Source of the DNA: Sphingomonas sp. AX6
Lineage (GTDB): Bacteria; Pseudomonadota; Alphaproteobacteria; Sphingomonadales; Sphingomonadaceae
DNA: 64,000 nucleotides
Assembly: GCF_902506605.1 (NCBI RefSeq)
Contig: NZ_LR733979.1
Location: 998,024-1,062,023, forward strand
Reading direction: 5' to 3'
In this document: positions 43,434-53,042 of the stretch, one piece after another
How the letters are laid out: each line of letters begins with the position of its first letter
How positions within the stretch are numbered: the stretch's first letter is position 1
Notes under the pieces: model-generated
Database searches by the model: none
Told to the model about the DNA's origin: nothing
What the model saw: the letters and a program-made list of their open reading frames with translations, nothing else
Translations under genes and position numbers: made by a program

Positions 43434-46400
43434 ATGCGGATCAGGCGATTGCGGCTTTCGGGCTTCAAGAGCTTCGTCGATCCCGCCGACCTGCGGATCG
43501 AGCCGGGGCTGACGGGCGTCGTCGGCCCCAATGGCTGCGGCAAGTCCAATCTGCTCGAAGCGCTGCGCTGGGCGATGGGGGAGAATTCCGCCAAGTCCAT
43601 GCGCGGTTCGGGCATGGAGGACGTGATCTTCGCTGGGACCGCAACCCGGCCGCAGCGTGAGTTCGCCGAAGTCTCTATTCTGGCCGATGGCGACGATGGC
43701 GACGAACTCGAAGTCGTCCGCCGGATCGAGCGGGGGGCGGGGTCGGCCTACCGCATCAACGGCCGCGATGTCCGCGCCAAGGACGTCGGGCTGGTCTTCG
43801 CCGATGCTGCCACCGGCGCGCATTCGCCCGCTCTGGTGAGCCAGGGCAAGATCGGCGCGGTGATCGCCGCCAAACCCGCCGAACGTCGGGCGATGCTGGA
43901 GGAAGCGGCGGGGATTGCCGGGCTGCACGTCCGCCGCAAGGATGCCGAACAACGCCTCCGCGCGACCGAAGCGAATTTGACGCGGCTGGGCGAGGTCATC
44001 GCCGATCAGGAAGCCCGCGCAGCGCAACTCAAACGTCAGGCGCGGCAGGCCGAACGCTATCGCATCCTGTCCGACCGCATCCGCGTCGCCGAGGCGCGAA
44101 TGATCTATGCCCGATGGCGGGATGCGGCGGCGGCGGCGGATGTCGCCAAGCAGGAAGCCGAGGCGGCAGAGGCTCTGGTTGCCAGCCGTGCGGAGGCTCA
44201 GCGTGCGGCGGCGGCGAATAGCCACGATGCGACGGGGAAACTGGCCAAGGCGCGTGCGGCTGCGCTGGAGGCACGCGATGCCGCCAGCGAGGCGCTACGT
44301 CGGCTGGAGGCGCTGGAGGCCGAACAGTCGGCGACCGCGCGCCGCATCGATGAGGTCGCGGGTGCGCGCGAACGGCTCGACGCCGACCGCGCGCGTGAGG
44401 GCGATCTCGCGCGCGATGCTGCCGACGCGCTCAAACGGCTGGCGGAGGAGATAAAGACGCTGGAGGCGCGGGTCGCCGAGGCCGGGAGACGCGTGCCCGC
44501 TGCCGATGCCGCGCTTGCCGAGGCTGAGCGTGCATCCCGGGATGCCGAAGTCGCGCTGGCGCAGGCACTTGCGGATCAGGCGCGCGAGGCGGCGGACGCG
44601 CGAGTCGCCCAGGCGGCGGTCGCGGCGGCGCGTCAGCGGTTAGAACGTGCGTCTCGCGATGTCGCGCGCATCGACGCGGAGCGCGCCGGGCTGTCGGACG
44701 CTGTGCCGCTGGAGGCCGCTCGTGATACCGCACGCAAGGACCGGGCGCGCGCCGAACGCCAGATCGAATCGGCGCGCGCCGGGTTGACCCGTGCCGATGC
44801 TCAGGAGCGATCCGCGATCGACACGCAGGGCCGCGCGCAAAGCGCCCGCGCCGCCGCGCACGCCGAACTTGCGGCGCTCGACAGCGAAGCGGCGGCTTTG
44901 TCCAAGGCGATTCGCCCGTCGGGCCGCGACCGGTTGCTCGACCGGCTGCACGCCGAACCCGGTTACGAACGCGCGCTCGCCTCGGCCCTGGGCGACGACC
45001 TCGAAGCCGGGCTCGATCCCAGCGACGAGCGCCACTGGGCAGGCGCGTCGCCGCTTTCCGCCGATCCGCCCGCGCCGCATGGCACCACGCCGCTTGCTCG
45101 CATGGTCGAGGCACCGGATGCGTTGGCGCGGCGGCTGGCGCAGATTTTCGTGGCGGAGACCGATGACGGCCAGCCGCTTGCGGTCGGCCAGCGCCTCGTC
45201 ACGCTGGCGGGGGTATTGCGACGCTGGGACGGCTATGTCGCACGTAGCGGCGGCGCGGCGGCGGCTGAGCGACTGGAGCGCGTCAACCGGCTCCGCGCGC
45301 TGGAAAAGGCGCGCCCGGCGCTGATTCGTGCGGTCGATGCCGCCGACGGTGATCTGACGCGCGTCGATGGCGACATATCAGAGGCGCGGCGCGCCGCCAC
45401 AGATTGCAGGCGGTTGCTGGATGCCAGCGAATCCCTGTCGCGCGACGCCGCCCGCGCCGAGGACCGCGCCGTCGCCGCGCTCGAACGACTTGATGCGCAG
45501 GCACAGGATCTGGCGCAGCGTGCGACTCGCGCCGCGGTCGATCGCGACGATGCGGAGGGTGAAGTCGCGCGCGCCGATGCGACGCTGACCGCGCTCCCCC
45601 ACGGCCGCGCCACGCGCGAACGGGTCGCGCAACTGACCAGCGGTGCGGAAGCGAAGCGCGGCGCGGTTGCCGCCGCGCGCGCCGAGCGTGCCGCCATCGA
45701 TCAGGCGCTGACCGTTGATCGCGAGCGTCAGGCGAGCGCCACCGCCGACATCCGCAACTGGAAAGCGCGCGCGGGCGATGCCGCCAAACGGATCGCCGAC
45801 ATGGACAAGCGCGCCGTCGCGCTCGTCGAGGAAGCAGCGGTGCTGGCGACGAAGCCCGACAGCATTGCGCGCGCCCTCGACGCCGCGCGCAATGCTGCGG
45901 CGGAAGCGCGCACCGCGTCCGAAGCGGGGGTGACTGCCGAACGCGAGGCCGAGGCGGGGTTGCGTGCGCTGGAGGCCACCGGAGCCGCCGCCGCCGAATC
46001 GCTTGCCGAAGCGCGCGAACAACGCGCCGGGGCACTGGCGCGCGCCGAAAATCAGGAACTGCGCCGGGTGGAAATGGGGCGGCTGTCGGGCGAGCGCTTC
46101 GAATGCCCGCCGCCCTTGCTGCCAGAACGATTGGCGTTCGAAGCCGACAGCGTGCGCGAACCCGGCGCGGAGTCCGCCGAGCATGAACGGCTGAACGTCG
46201 AGCGCGAGCGGATCGGGCCGGTCAATCTGGTGGCCGAGGCCGAACTCGCCGAACTGGAAACCGGGGCGGCGACCAACATCTGCGAGCGCGACGAACTGGA
46301 AACCGCGATCCACCGGCTGCGCGGGTCGATCGGGACGCTGAACCGCGAAGGCCGTCAGCGCCTGCTCGCCGCGTTCGAGGCAGTGGACAAGCATTTCCAG

Positions 46401-46838
46401 CGGCTGTTCACGACCTTGTTCGGCGGGGGACAGGCGCATCTCGCCCTGGTCGATTCGGACGATCCGCTGGAGGCGGGACTTGAGATTATGGCTCAGCCGC
46501 CCGGCAAGCGGCTCCAGTCGCTTACGCTTTTGTCGGGTGGCGAGCAGGCGCTGACAGCGGTCGCTTTGATCTTTGGGCTGTTCCTGACCAACCCCGCGCC
46601 GATATGCGTGCTGGACGAAGTGGACGCGCCGCTTGACGACGCTAATGTCGAACGCTTCTGCGACCTGCTCGACGCGATGACGAGCGAGACCCAAACCCGC
46701 TACCTGATCGTCACCCACAACGCCGCGACGATGGCGCGGATGCACCGATTGTTCGGCGTGACGATGGTGGAGCGGGGGGTCAGCCGGTTGGTCTCGGTCG
46801 ATCTGGGCGGGGCGGAAGGCTTGCTTGCGGCGGAGTAA
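43434..46838 (+). CDS. smc: Chromosome segregation ATPase SMC
   Basis: 1134 residues. Walker A GPNGCGKSN at 31-39, long Ala/Arg/Glu-rich coiled coils (~165-480 and ~640-940), hinge domain around residues 490-610 (HAEPGYERALASALGDDLEAG), ABC signature LLSGGEQALTAVALIF and Walker B PICVLDEVDAPLDDANV. It acts with ScpA/ScpB (not in the window) in chromosome condensation. The very high Ala/Arg content of the coils produces long antisense frames that are not genes. Confidence 0.96.
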   Translation: MRIRRLRLSGFKSFVDPADLRIEPGLTGVVGPNGCGKSNLLEALRWAMGENSAKSMRGSGMEDVIFAGTATRPQREFAEVSILADGDDGDELEVVRRIERGAGSAYRINGRDVRAKDVGLVFADAATGAHSPALVSQGKIGAVIAAKPAERRAMLEEAAGIAGLHVRRKDAEQRLRATEANLTRLGEVIADQEARAAQLKRQARQAERYRILSDRIRVAEARMIYARWRDAAAAADVAKQEAEAAEALVASRAEAQRAAAANSHDATGKLAKARAAALEARDAASEALRRLEALEAEQSATARRIDEVAGARERLDADRAREGDLARDAADALKRLAEEIKTLEARVAEAGRRVPAADAALAEAERASRDAEVALAQALADQAREAADARVAQAAVAAARQRLERASRDVARIDAERAGLSDAVPLEAARDTARKDRARAERQIESARAGLTRADAQERSAIDTQGRAQSARAAAHAELAALDSEAAALSKAIRPSGRDRLLDRLHAEPGYERALASALGDDLEAGLDPSDERHWAGASPLSADPPAPHGTTPLARMVEAPDALARRLAQIFVAETDDGQPLAVGQRLVTLAGVLRRWDGYVARSGGAAAAERLERVNRLRALEKARPALIRAVDAADGDLTRVDGDISEARRAATDCRRLLDASESLSRDAARAEDRAVAALERLDAQAQDLAQRATRAAVDRDDAEGEVARADATLTALPHGRATRERVAQLTSGAEAKRGAVAAARAERAAIDQALTVDRERQASATADIRNWKARAGDAAKRIADMDKRAVALVEEAAVLATKPDSIARALDAARNAAAEARTASEAGVTAEREAEAGLRALEATGAAAAESLAEAREQRAGALARAENQELRRVEMGRLSGERFECPPPLLPERLAFEADSVREPGAESAEHERLNVERERIGPVNLVAEAELAELETGAATNICERDELETAIHRLRGSIGTLNREGRQRLLAAFEAVDKHFQRLFTTLFGGGQAHLALVDSDDPLEAGLEIMAQPPGKRLQSLTLLSGGEQALTAVALIFGLFLTNPAPICVLDEVDAPLDDANVERFCDLLDAMTSETQTRYLIVTHNAATMARMHRLFGVTMVERGVSRLVSVDLGGAEGLLAAE

Positions 46839-46844
46839 CCCTTG

Positions 46845-46955
46845 CCGTCACCCCGGCCGCAGTGCCGGGGTCCACCGAGCGGCATCCGATGCGCTGAATT
46901 CTTTAGCCACTTGAAAGCGGCTTATTGGACCCCGGCACAGCGGCCGGGGTGACGG
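46845..46955. repeat. REPIN-like inverted repeat pair, family A variant
   Basis: 30-base arms at 46845-46874 and 46926-46955 with one mismatch, between convergent smc and the chorismate mutase gene. It closely resembles 38041-38152. Confidence 0.9.
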
Positions 46956-46961
46956 AGTAGT

Positions 46962-47246
46962 TTAGGCGCCGTCGCGCGCCTGCTGATGATGCCGGATCAC
47001 TTCGTCGATGATGAAGCGCAGGAATTTCTCGGAAAACTCAGGGTCCAGGTTCGCATCCCTCGCCAATGCCCGCAGCCGTTCGATCTGGCGTTCCTCGCGG
47101 CCCGGATCGGCGGGGGGCAGGCCGGTTTCCGCTTTGTAACGGCCGACCGCCTGGGTCACCTTGAACCGTTCCGCCAGCATGAAGACGAGCGCGGCATCGA
47201 TATTGTCGATGCTTTGGCGGTAATGCTCCAGCCGGTCGTCGGTCAT
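46962..47246 (-). CDS. Chorismate mutase (AroQ class)
   Basis: 94 residues, the size of a monofunctional AroQ mutase. Conserved helical residues: LEHYRQSIDNIDAALVFMLAERFKVTQAVGRYKAETGLPPADPGREERQIERLRALA. It supplies prephenate for the pheA product encoded 9 kb away. It is divergent from the polyprenyl synthase gene with 128 bases between. Confidence 0.93.
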   Translation of the reverse strand: MTDDRLEHYRQSIDNIDAALVFMLAERFKVTQAVGRYKAETGLPPADPGREERQIERLRALARDANLDPEFSEKFLRFIIDEVIRHHQQARDGA

Positions 47247-47374
47247 GCGCGTCCCCTTGGGTTCTGATCGAAGGATTGCGCGCCTTGTCGCCTTCCCTTT
47301 CCCCCGCGGCAACCCTGGTTTTCTTGAACCCGCCCTTGCCTTTGCTTGGCCCCTCCGCCACATCGCGCAGCGAC

Positions 47375-48388
47375 ATGACAGCCACGGTCCACCGTCTGGG
47401 CGCATCCTCCGCCCCATCGCTCGATCCGCTCGTCGGGCTGGTCGCGCACGACCTGAACCTCGTGAACAGCGTGATCCTGAACCGGATGCAGTCGGACATT
47501 CCGCTGATCCCGACGCTGGCCGGGCATTTGATCGCAGGCGGCGGCAAGCGGCTGCGCCCGATGCTGACGCTGGTGAGCGCGAAGCTGCTTGATTATGCGG
47601 GCACGCGGCATCACCGGCTGGCCGCGACGGTCGAATTCATCCACACCGCGACGCTCCTCCACGACGATGTCGTCGACGGATCGGACCTGCGCCGCGGAAA
47701 GCGAACCGCCAACGTGATTTGGGGCAATCCGGCAAGCGTATTGGTTGGCGATTTCCTGTTCAGCCGCAGCTTCGAGCTGATGGTCGAGGATGGCAGCCTG
47801 AAGGTGCTGAAAATCCTTTCCAATGCGTCCGCCGTGATTGCGGAAGGCGAGGTCAACCAGCTGACCGCCGCCCGGCGCACCGACACGTCCGAGGAACGCT
47901 ATCTCGACATTATCGGCGCGAAGACCGCCGCTTTGTTCGCCGCCGCGTGCCGGATCGCCGCCGTCGTTGCCGAGCGGCCCGAGGCGGAGGAAGCCGCGCT
48001 CGACGCTTACGGCCGCAATCTGGGCATCGCGTTCCAGCTCGTCGACGACGCGATCGATTATGTGTCGGACGCAGGGACCATGGGCAAGGATGCGGGCGAC
48101 GATTTCCGCGAGGGCAAGATGACGCTGCCCGTGATTCTGGCCTATGCCCGCGGCGATGCCGAGGCGCGCGCATTCTGGAAGGACGCGATCGAAGGACGCC
48201 GCTCGTCCGACGACGATCTGGCCGAGGCAACGCGCCGCGTTCAGGAAACCAACGCCGTCGCCGACACGCTGGCACGCGCGCGCCATTACGGCCAGCGCGC
48301 GATCGACGCGCTGGGTATTTTCCCCGATTCCGCCGCCAAGCGCGCGATGGTCGAGGCCGTCGAATTCGCAATTCACAGGGCTTATTAA
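47375..48388 (+). CDS. Polyprenyl diphosphate synthase (ubiquinone side chain)
   Basis: 337 residues, long-chain trans-prenyltransferase. First Asp-rich motif LLHDDVVDGSDLRRG, GGGKRLRPML substrate-binding block, second Asp-rich motif QLVDDAIDYVSD. The octaprenyl/decaprenyl type is suggested by overall similarity to IspB; decaprenyl would fit the ubiquinone-10 of sphingomonads (inference). ATG 47375 (MTATVHRLG) is chosen because the upstream in-frame TTG extension lacks family character. Confidence 0.92.
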   Translation: MTATVHRLGASSAPSLDPLVGLVAHDLNLVNSVILNRMQSDIPLIPTLAGHLIAGGGKRLRPMLTLVSAKLLDYAGTRHHRLAATVEFIHTATLLHDDVVDGSDLRRGKRTANVIWGNPASVLVGDFLFSRSFELMVEDGSLKVLKILSNASAVIAEGEVNQLTAARRTDTSEERYLDIIGAKTAALFAAACRIAAVVAERPEAEEAALDAYGRNLGIAFQLVDDAIDYVSDAGTMGKDAGDDFREGKMTLPVILAYARGDAEARAFWKDAIEGRRSSDDDLAEATRRVQETNAVADTLARARHYGQRAIDALGIFPDSAAKRAMVEAVEFAIHRAY

Positions 48389-48580
48389 ATGCGCAACACC
48401 CCCCGCGTGACTACCGATGGCTATGACCAGATCGGACCGTTCCACCCGAAACTGGTATGGGGCGCGATCCTGCTGGTCGAAGTGGCGGTGGTCGTCGGGC
48501 TGGTGACCGGGTTTGTCTGGATCGGCGACAAGGTCGAGGACCAGATTGCGCCCGGCGGCACCGAATGGATCGACTTCTAA
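48389..48580 (+). CDS. Small single-pass membrane protein, unknown
   Basis: 63 residues. It starts at the base after the stop of the polyprenyl synthase gene. One transmembrane helix (LVWGAILLVEVAVVVGLVTGFVWIG) between a short polar N-terminus and an acidic C-terminus (GDKVEDQIAPGGTEWIDF). I do not recognise a family; codon use and tight spacing support expression with its neighbours. Confidence 0.7.
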   Translation: MRNTPRVTTDGYDQIGPFHPKLVWGAILLVEVAVVVGLVTGFVWIGDKVEDQIAPGGTEWIDF

Positions 48581-48590
48581 AGGGGGCAGT

Positions 48591-48905
48591 GTGGTGTTTG
48601 CGTATCTGATTGCCGCTTCCGCCTTCGTGCAAGTTGCCGGCGAGCGCCCGACGCTCGACCAAGCCCAACGGTGCTCGGCGATTGCGCATGTCGCCAGCAT
48701 GGCCGATGCGGAGAATGAAGACCTGTTTCAGGCAGACCTGTATTGGTCGCTCGCCGCGACTGAGATCGCGCGTGATGCCGACGTCACCGACCGCGATTTC
48801 GCCGCCGCACAGGACCGTGCGCGCACTGCAGCGGCAAGCGGGGACAAGGCCGCGCTCGATGCCTGTCTGCGCGCCGTGCCCAGCTTGTTGAATGGCCGCG
48901 GCTGA
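48591..48905 (+). CDS. Small exported protein, unknown
   Basis: 104 residues from a GTG at 48591 behind an AGGGGG ribosome-binding site. N-terminal hydrophobic stretch (VVFAYLIAASAFVQVAG) likely a signal peptide, then a helical domain with two cysteines (RCSAIAHVASM and DACLRAV). Function unknown. It overlaps hrpB by 14 bases and follows the 63-residue membrane protein by 10 bases. Confidence 0.65.
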   Translation: MVFAYLIAASAFVQVAGERPTLDQAQRCSAIAHVASMADAENEDLFQADLYWSLAATEIARDADVTDRDFAAAQDRARTAAASGDKAALDACLRAVPSLLNGRG

Positions 48906-51384
48906 TCCAGCCGCCGGGCTGCCGATCGCGGCGGTCCTTCCCGATATCATCGCCGCGCTTCGCGATACGCCGAACCTCGTGCTCGTCGCGCCGCCAGGCG
49001 CGGGCAAAACCACGGCGGTCGCGCCCGCGCTGCTGCGTGAATCGTGGTGCTGCGGCGAAATTCTGTTGCTGTCGCCGCGTCGCCTGGCCGCGCGTGCCGC
49101 TGCCGAACGCATGGCGGAACTGGCGGGCGAGGCGGTGGGTCGGACCTACGGCTACGCCACCCGCATGGACAGCAAACGGTCGGTGGCGACGCGCGTCACC
49201 GTGTTGACCGAAGGCATCTTCATCAACCGCATCCAGGCCGACCCAGAACTGTCGGGGGTGTCCGCGGTGCTTTTCGACGAGGTCCACGAGCGCAGCCTCG
49301 ACAGCGATTTTGCGCTGGCATTGGCGCTGGACGCGCAAGCGGGGTTGCGACCCGATTTGCGACTGGTGGCGATGTCGGCGACGCTCGACGGCGAGCGCTT
49401 TTCCGACCTGATGGACAGCGCACGCGTGATCGAGAGCCAAGGCCGAAGCCATCCGCTCGAACTTCGTCATGTCGGACGAAATGGCGAAGCGCGGATCGAG
49501 GACGAGATGGCGCGCGCCATCCGCCGAGCGCTGGCCGAGGATCAGGGCGGAATCCTTGCTTTCCTGCCCGGCGTTGCGGAGATCAGTCGCACGGCTGAAC
49601 GGCTGGATGGACAGAGCGGCGACATCGCGTTGCACCTGCTTCACGGCGGTGCGGACCCCGCCGAACAGCGTCGCGCGATCCGCCCGGATACTGAGGGTCG
49701 GCGCAAGGTCGTGCTCGCCACCTCGATCGCCGAAAGCTCGCTGACCCTGGATGGCATCCGCATCGTCATCGATTCGGGGCTGGCGCGGCGTCCACGGTAC
49801 GACCGCGCGGCGGGGATGACGCGGCTGGTGACCGAGCGCGTCAGCCGGGCGTCGGCCACTCAGCGCAGCGGTCGCGCGGCGCGGCAGGCGCCGGGCATCG
49901 CCTATCGATTGTGGGAGGAAGCCGCGACTGCCGGGCTGCCGCCCTTCGACCCGCCCGAAATCACCGAAGCCGATTTGTCCGCGCTGGTGCTGGCGAGCGC
50001 AATCTGGGGCGTCGCCGATCCGCGCGATCTGCGCTGGCTCGATCCGCCGAGCGAAGCAGCGGTGAGCGAAGCGCGGCGGCGGTTGCGCGCGCTGGACGCG
50101 ATGGACGATGATGGTCGTCCGACCGAGCATGGGCGCATGATCGCGACATTGCCGATGCCGCCGCGTCTCGCCCATATGTTGGTGCGGGCGGGCGAACTCG
50201 GTATCGCCGACGCTGCGTCGGAGGTGGCCGTGCTGCTCGGCGAACGCGGGTTGGGCGGCAATGATCCCGATCTGGAAGCGCGCGCCCGGCGCTGGCGCGG
50301 CGAACGCGGCAAGCGCGCCGATGCCGGGCGGGCGCTGGCGCGGCGATGGGTGACCCTTGCCGCCGCGTCGCCGGGTGCGAGACCCCGACCGAGTGCCTCG
50401 CCGATCGCGGTGGCGCTGGCACTTGCCTTCCCGGACCGTATCGCGCGGCGGCGCGACGTGTCGGGAGAGCATTGGGCATCGGTCGGCGGACGCGGCTACC
50501 GCCTCGATCCGCTGTCGAGCCTTGCGCGCGAGGAATGGCTGGCGGTGGGCGAGGTACAGGGTGCGGCATCGGGTGCGCGAATATTGTCGGCGGCGGCGAT
50601 CGACCTGCCGACTATCGAGGCACTGTACGGCGACCGGATCGAGCGCCGCACCGAAGTCATCTTCGATCCCGTAACCGGCAGCGTCGCCGCGACCAGCGAA
50701 CGGCGGTTGGGCGCGCTGAAGCTGGGCGGCGGGCAGGATGCATCGGCATCGAAGGAAGCGATTGCAGCGGCGCTGGTCGAGGGGGTTCGCACCCATGGCC
50801 TGTCGCTATTGCCGTGGGACGAAAGCGCGCTGTCGCTGAGGGCACGCGCCGCCTTTGCCGCAGCGCACGGCGCGGAGGTGCCTGCGATCGACGATGCGGC
50901 GCTGATCGACCGGATTGACGAATGGCTGCCGTCGCTGGTCGAGGGGAAGCGGCGGCTCGACGCCCTGTCGCCTGTCGCCCTCACCCAAGCGCTCGAAGGG
51001 CTGATTGGCTGGGATGATATGCGGACGCTGGATGCAATCGCGCCCGCGCGGCTTTCCACCCCGGCCGGATCGAGTCATACAATCGACTATGCGGCAGAAG
51101 CCGGTCCGACCGTCGAATGCCGGCCCCAGGCGCTGTTCGGGCTGGCCACGCATCCGATGGTGGCGCGCGGACGTGTGCCGCTCGTGCTCAGCCTGACCTC
51201 GCCTGCCGGACGTCCGATCCAGACGACGCGCGATCTGCCGGGTTTCTGGAGCGGTAGCTGGGCGGCGGTGGCCAAGGAAATGCGCGGCCGCTATCCGCGC
51301 CATCCCTGGCCCGAAGACCCCGCAAACGCATCACCGACGCTGCGTACCAAAAATGCGGATGCACGCGCGCGCGGTTCGCGCTAA
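48892..51384 (+). CDS. hrpB: ATP-dependent helicase HrpB (DEAH-box)
   Basis: 830 residues. Walker A APPGAGKTT near residue 40, DEVH box in AVLFDEVHERSLDSD, motif III SAT (AMSATLDGE), VVLATSIAESSLTLDGI and QRSGRAAR (motif VI), and the HrpB-type C-terminal domain (PSWVEGKRRLD-like, here PSLVEGKRRLD, and RYPRHPWPEDP). Cellular role in bacteria is poorly defined; RNA helicase activity is expected. The start overlaps the upstream small gene. Confidence 0.94.
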   Translation: MAAADPAAGLPIAAVLPDIIAALRDTPNLVLVAPPGAGKTTAVAPALLRESWCCGEILLLSPRRLAARAAAERMAELAGEAVGRTYGYATRMDSKRSVATRVTVLTEGIFINRIQADPELSGVSAVLFDEVHERSLDSDFALALALDAQAGLRPDLRLVAMSATLDGERFSDLMDSARVIESQGRSHPLELRHVGRNGEARIEDEMARAIRRALAEDQGGILAFLPGVAEISRTAERLDGQSGDIALHLLHGGADPAEQRRAIRPDTEGRRKVVLATSIAESSLTLDGIRIVIDSGLARRPRYDRAAGMTRLVTERVSRASATQRSGRAARQAPGIAYRLWEEAATAGLPPFDPPEITEADLSALVLASAIWGVADPRDLRWLDPPSEAAVSEARRRLRALDAMDDDGRPTEHGRMIATLPMPPRLAHMLVRAGELGIADAASEVAVLLGERGLGGNDPDLEARARRWRGERGKRADAGRALARRWVTLAAASPGARPRPSASPIAVALALAFPDRIARRRDVSGEHWASVGGRGYRLDPLSSLAREEWLAVGEVQGAASGARILSAAAIDLPTIEALYGDRIERRTEVIFDPVTGSVAATSERRLGALKLGGGQDASASKEAIAAALVEGVRTHGLSLLPWDESALSLRARAAFAAAHGAEVPAIDDAALIDRIDEWLPSLVEGKRRLDALSPVALTQALEGLIGWDDMRTLDAIAPARLSTPAGSSHTIDYAAEAGPTVECRPQALFGLATHPMVARGRVPLVLSLTSPAGRPIQTTRDLPGFWSGSWAAVAKEMRGRYPRHPWPEDPANASPTLRTKNADARARGSR

Positions 51385-51416
51385 TCGGGACGCGAGTCGA
51401 AACCGGAGTTTGCCCC

Positions 51417-51698
51417 GTGCCCACCGCCCGTATCTATCAGCGCCCCAAGAACGCGATGCAGTCGGGCCGCGCGCGCACCGCCGAATGGGTGCTGGAGTTC
51501 GAACCCACCGAGGCAAAGAAGCCCGATCCGCTGACCGGATGGGCCGGTTCGGGCGATACTCGCGAGCAGGTTCGGCTGAGTTTCCCGACCTGCGAAGCGG
51601 CGGTGGACTATGCGACGCGCGAGGGGATCGCGCACCACATCGTTGCGGCACCGGAGCGCAAGCTGAAGCTTCAGGCCTACGCCGATAATTTCCGGTAG
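51417..51698 (+). CDS. NADH dehydrogenase complex I NDUFS4-like subunit
   Basis: 93 residues from a GTG start. It matches the ETC complex I subunit conserved region: ARIYQRPKNAMQSGRARTAEWVLEFEP, PLTGWAGSGDTREQVRLSFPTCEAAVDYATREGI, and a basic C-terminus YADNFR. In mitochondria the equivalent is the 18-kDa accessory subunit; in alphaproteobacteria it is a stand-alone gene outside the nuo operon, as here. Confidence 0.9.
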   Translation: MPTARIYQRPKNAMQSGRARTAEWVLEFEPTEAKKPDPLTGWAGSGDTREQVRLSFPTCEAAVDYATREGIAHHIVAAPERKLKLQAYADNFR

Positions 51699-51719
51699 AG
51701 AGCGGTAAAAACCTATCTT

Positions 51720-51803
51720 TTCCGTTCGTGCTGAGCCTGTCGAAGCACTGTCCTTCTTGGAACGAAGAAAAGAACAGCATTTCGACAAGCTCAATGCAAA
51801 CGG
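51720..51803. repeat. REPIN-like inverted repeat pair, family D
   Basis: Arms at about 51720-51758 and 51765-51803, more diverged than the 31363 pair. It lies between the convergent NDUFS4-like and Nudix genes. Confidence 0.8.
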
Positions 51804-51825
51804 GTATTAGGGCTTGGCTTGCCGC

Positions 51826-52359
51826 TTATCTCAGGATCGATCCTGCCAGCAGCAACAGCAATTTGACGTCCACCGCATAGCCGTTCGCGCGCATTTCCGA
51901 GACGAAGTCCGGCACCTCGGCCAGCGCCACCCGGTGCACGACGATCCCCTCGTCCTCCACGCCGCCGCCTTCGCCAATCCGCACCAGATCATGCGCGCGC
52001 ATCAGGTAGAATGCCTCCGACACCATGCCGGGCGAGGAGAAGTATTCCCCTAAATCGTCGATCCGCCCCGCGCGGTAGCCGGTTTCTTCCTCCAACTCGC
52101 GTGCCGCCGCTACTTCCGGCGCCTCTCCCGCGCTGTCGTCGCCGATCAGTCCCGCGGGCAGTTCGAGGCAGCGCCGACCCAGCGGCACGCGGTATTGATC
52201 GACCAGCAGCACATGGCCGTCGTCCACCGCCAGGATCACAGCCGCGCGGATGCCGCGAGCGCGCGAAACATATTCCCAGCGCCCCTGCTTCTTCGCGGTA
52301 ATGAACTGCCCTGCCCACATCGTCTGGGTGGGCGCGTCGTGATCGGGGGGCAGGCTCAA
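51826..52359 (-). CDS. Nudix hydrolase, ADP-ribose pyrophosphatase-like
   Basis: 177 residues. Nudix box in [29 protein letters not shown] (REUxEExGU core), preceded by [32 protein letters not shown], as in ADP-ribose pyrophosphatases. The best start is a TTG at 52359 overlapping the TGA of the upstream TPM gene, since family members have about a dozen residues before the WAGQFI segment; ATG 52320 is the alternative. It is the last gene of the LemA-TPM unit. Confidence 0.85.
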   Translation of the reverse strand: MSLPPDHDAPTQTMWAGQFITAKKQGRWEYVSRARGIRAAVILAVDDGHVLLVDQYRVPLGRRCLELPAGLIGDDSAGEAPEVAAARELEEETGYRAGRIDDLGEYFSSPGMVSEAFYLMRAHDLVRIGEGGGVEDEGIVVHRVALAEVPDFVSEMRANGYAVDVKLLLLLAGSILR

Positions 52360-53042
52360 AGCTCGATCAGCCGATCGGGCAATTCGTTGGGATTGTCCTC
52401 GGATGCGGGCACATGCGCGTAGAGAATGTCGCCGATCGCATCGACCGCCGCGACCATACCGCCTGCCGGATCGCCCTCGCGCACTTTATCGACCAACGCA
52501 GCCATCGCATCGCCCCAGCGCTCGGGCGGGACGGCGTGGTGGATCGCTTCATCGGCGACGATCTCCGCCACATGCTCGTCGAGGCTGAGGTAGAGAAGGA
52601 TGCCGACACGGGTCGTGGTGCGCTTTTCAGCGCTGGCGCGAAAGAATTGCACCGCGCGCCGCCGCACCCGTCGCGACTTGACCGCGCGCGGGGTCAGCGC
52701 GAACCGCAGCCGGTCCCAGGACAGCGCGTATCGCACGACCAGATAGACGATCAACTCGGCCGCCAGCACGAACAGCAACAGCCGCTGCGCCTCGGCATCG
52801 CCCTCGGCCCGCCATCCGCCCGACATCCAGTCTAGCTTCGCCTCGATCACGCCCGGAAACAGCGCGATCGCGCCGATCGCGAACAGCATTGCCGCGACCG
52901 CCCAGATGAACGCGACGTCGCGGTAATCGTCCGAATGGCCAGTGACGATCGTCACGATCTCGCCATCGGTGCCCTGTTCGGCGCGCGCAACGGATGCGGT
53001 GACGCGAGCGTGGTCGGCCTCTGAAAGTCGTATGGTCGCCAT
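52356..53042 (-). CDS. TPM-domain integral membrane protein
   Basis: 228 residues. Short N-terminal domain ([32 protein letters not shown]), two transmembrane helices (residues ~45-66 and ~88-108), then a basic stretch and a TPM-like domain ([60 protein letters not shown]). Function unknown. Start ATG 53042 overlaps the previous stop. It belongs to a lemA-TPM-TPM-TPM-Nudix unit. Confidence 0.82.
   Translation of the reverse strand: MATIRLSEADHARVTASVARAEQGTDGEIVTIVTGHSDDYRDVAFIWAVAAMLFAIGAIALFPGVIEAKLDWMSGGWRAEGDAEAQRLLLFVLAAELIVYLVVRYALSWDRLRFALTPRAVKSRRVRRRAVQFFRASAEKRTTTRVGILLYLSLDEHVAEIVADEAIHHAVPPERWGDAMAALVDKVREGDPAGGMVAAVDAIGDILYAHVPASEDNPNELPDRLIEL

Noticed and set aside
43434..46838. 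Several antisense and frame-shifted reading frames over 450 codons opposite smc
   Set aside because: They arise from the Ala/Arg/Glu-rich coiled coils of SMC in GC-rich DNA; low-complexity products without start signals.
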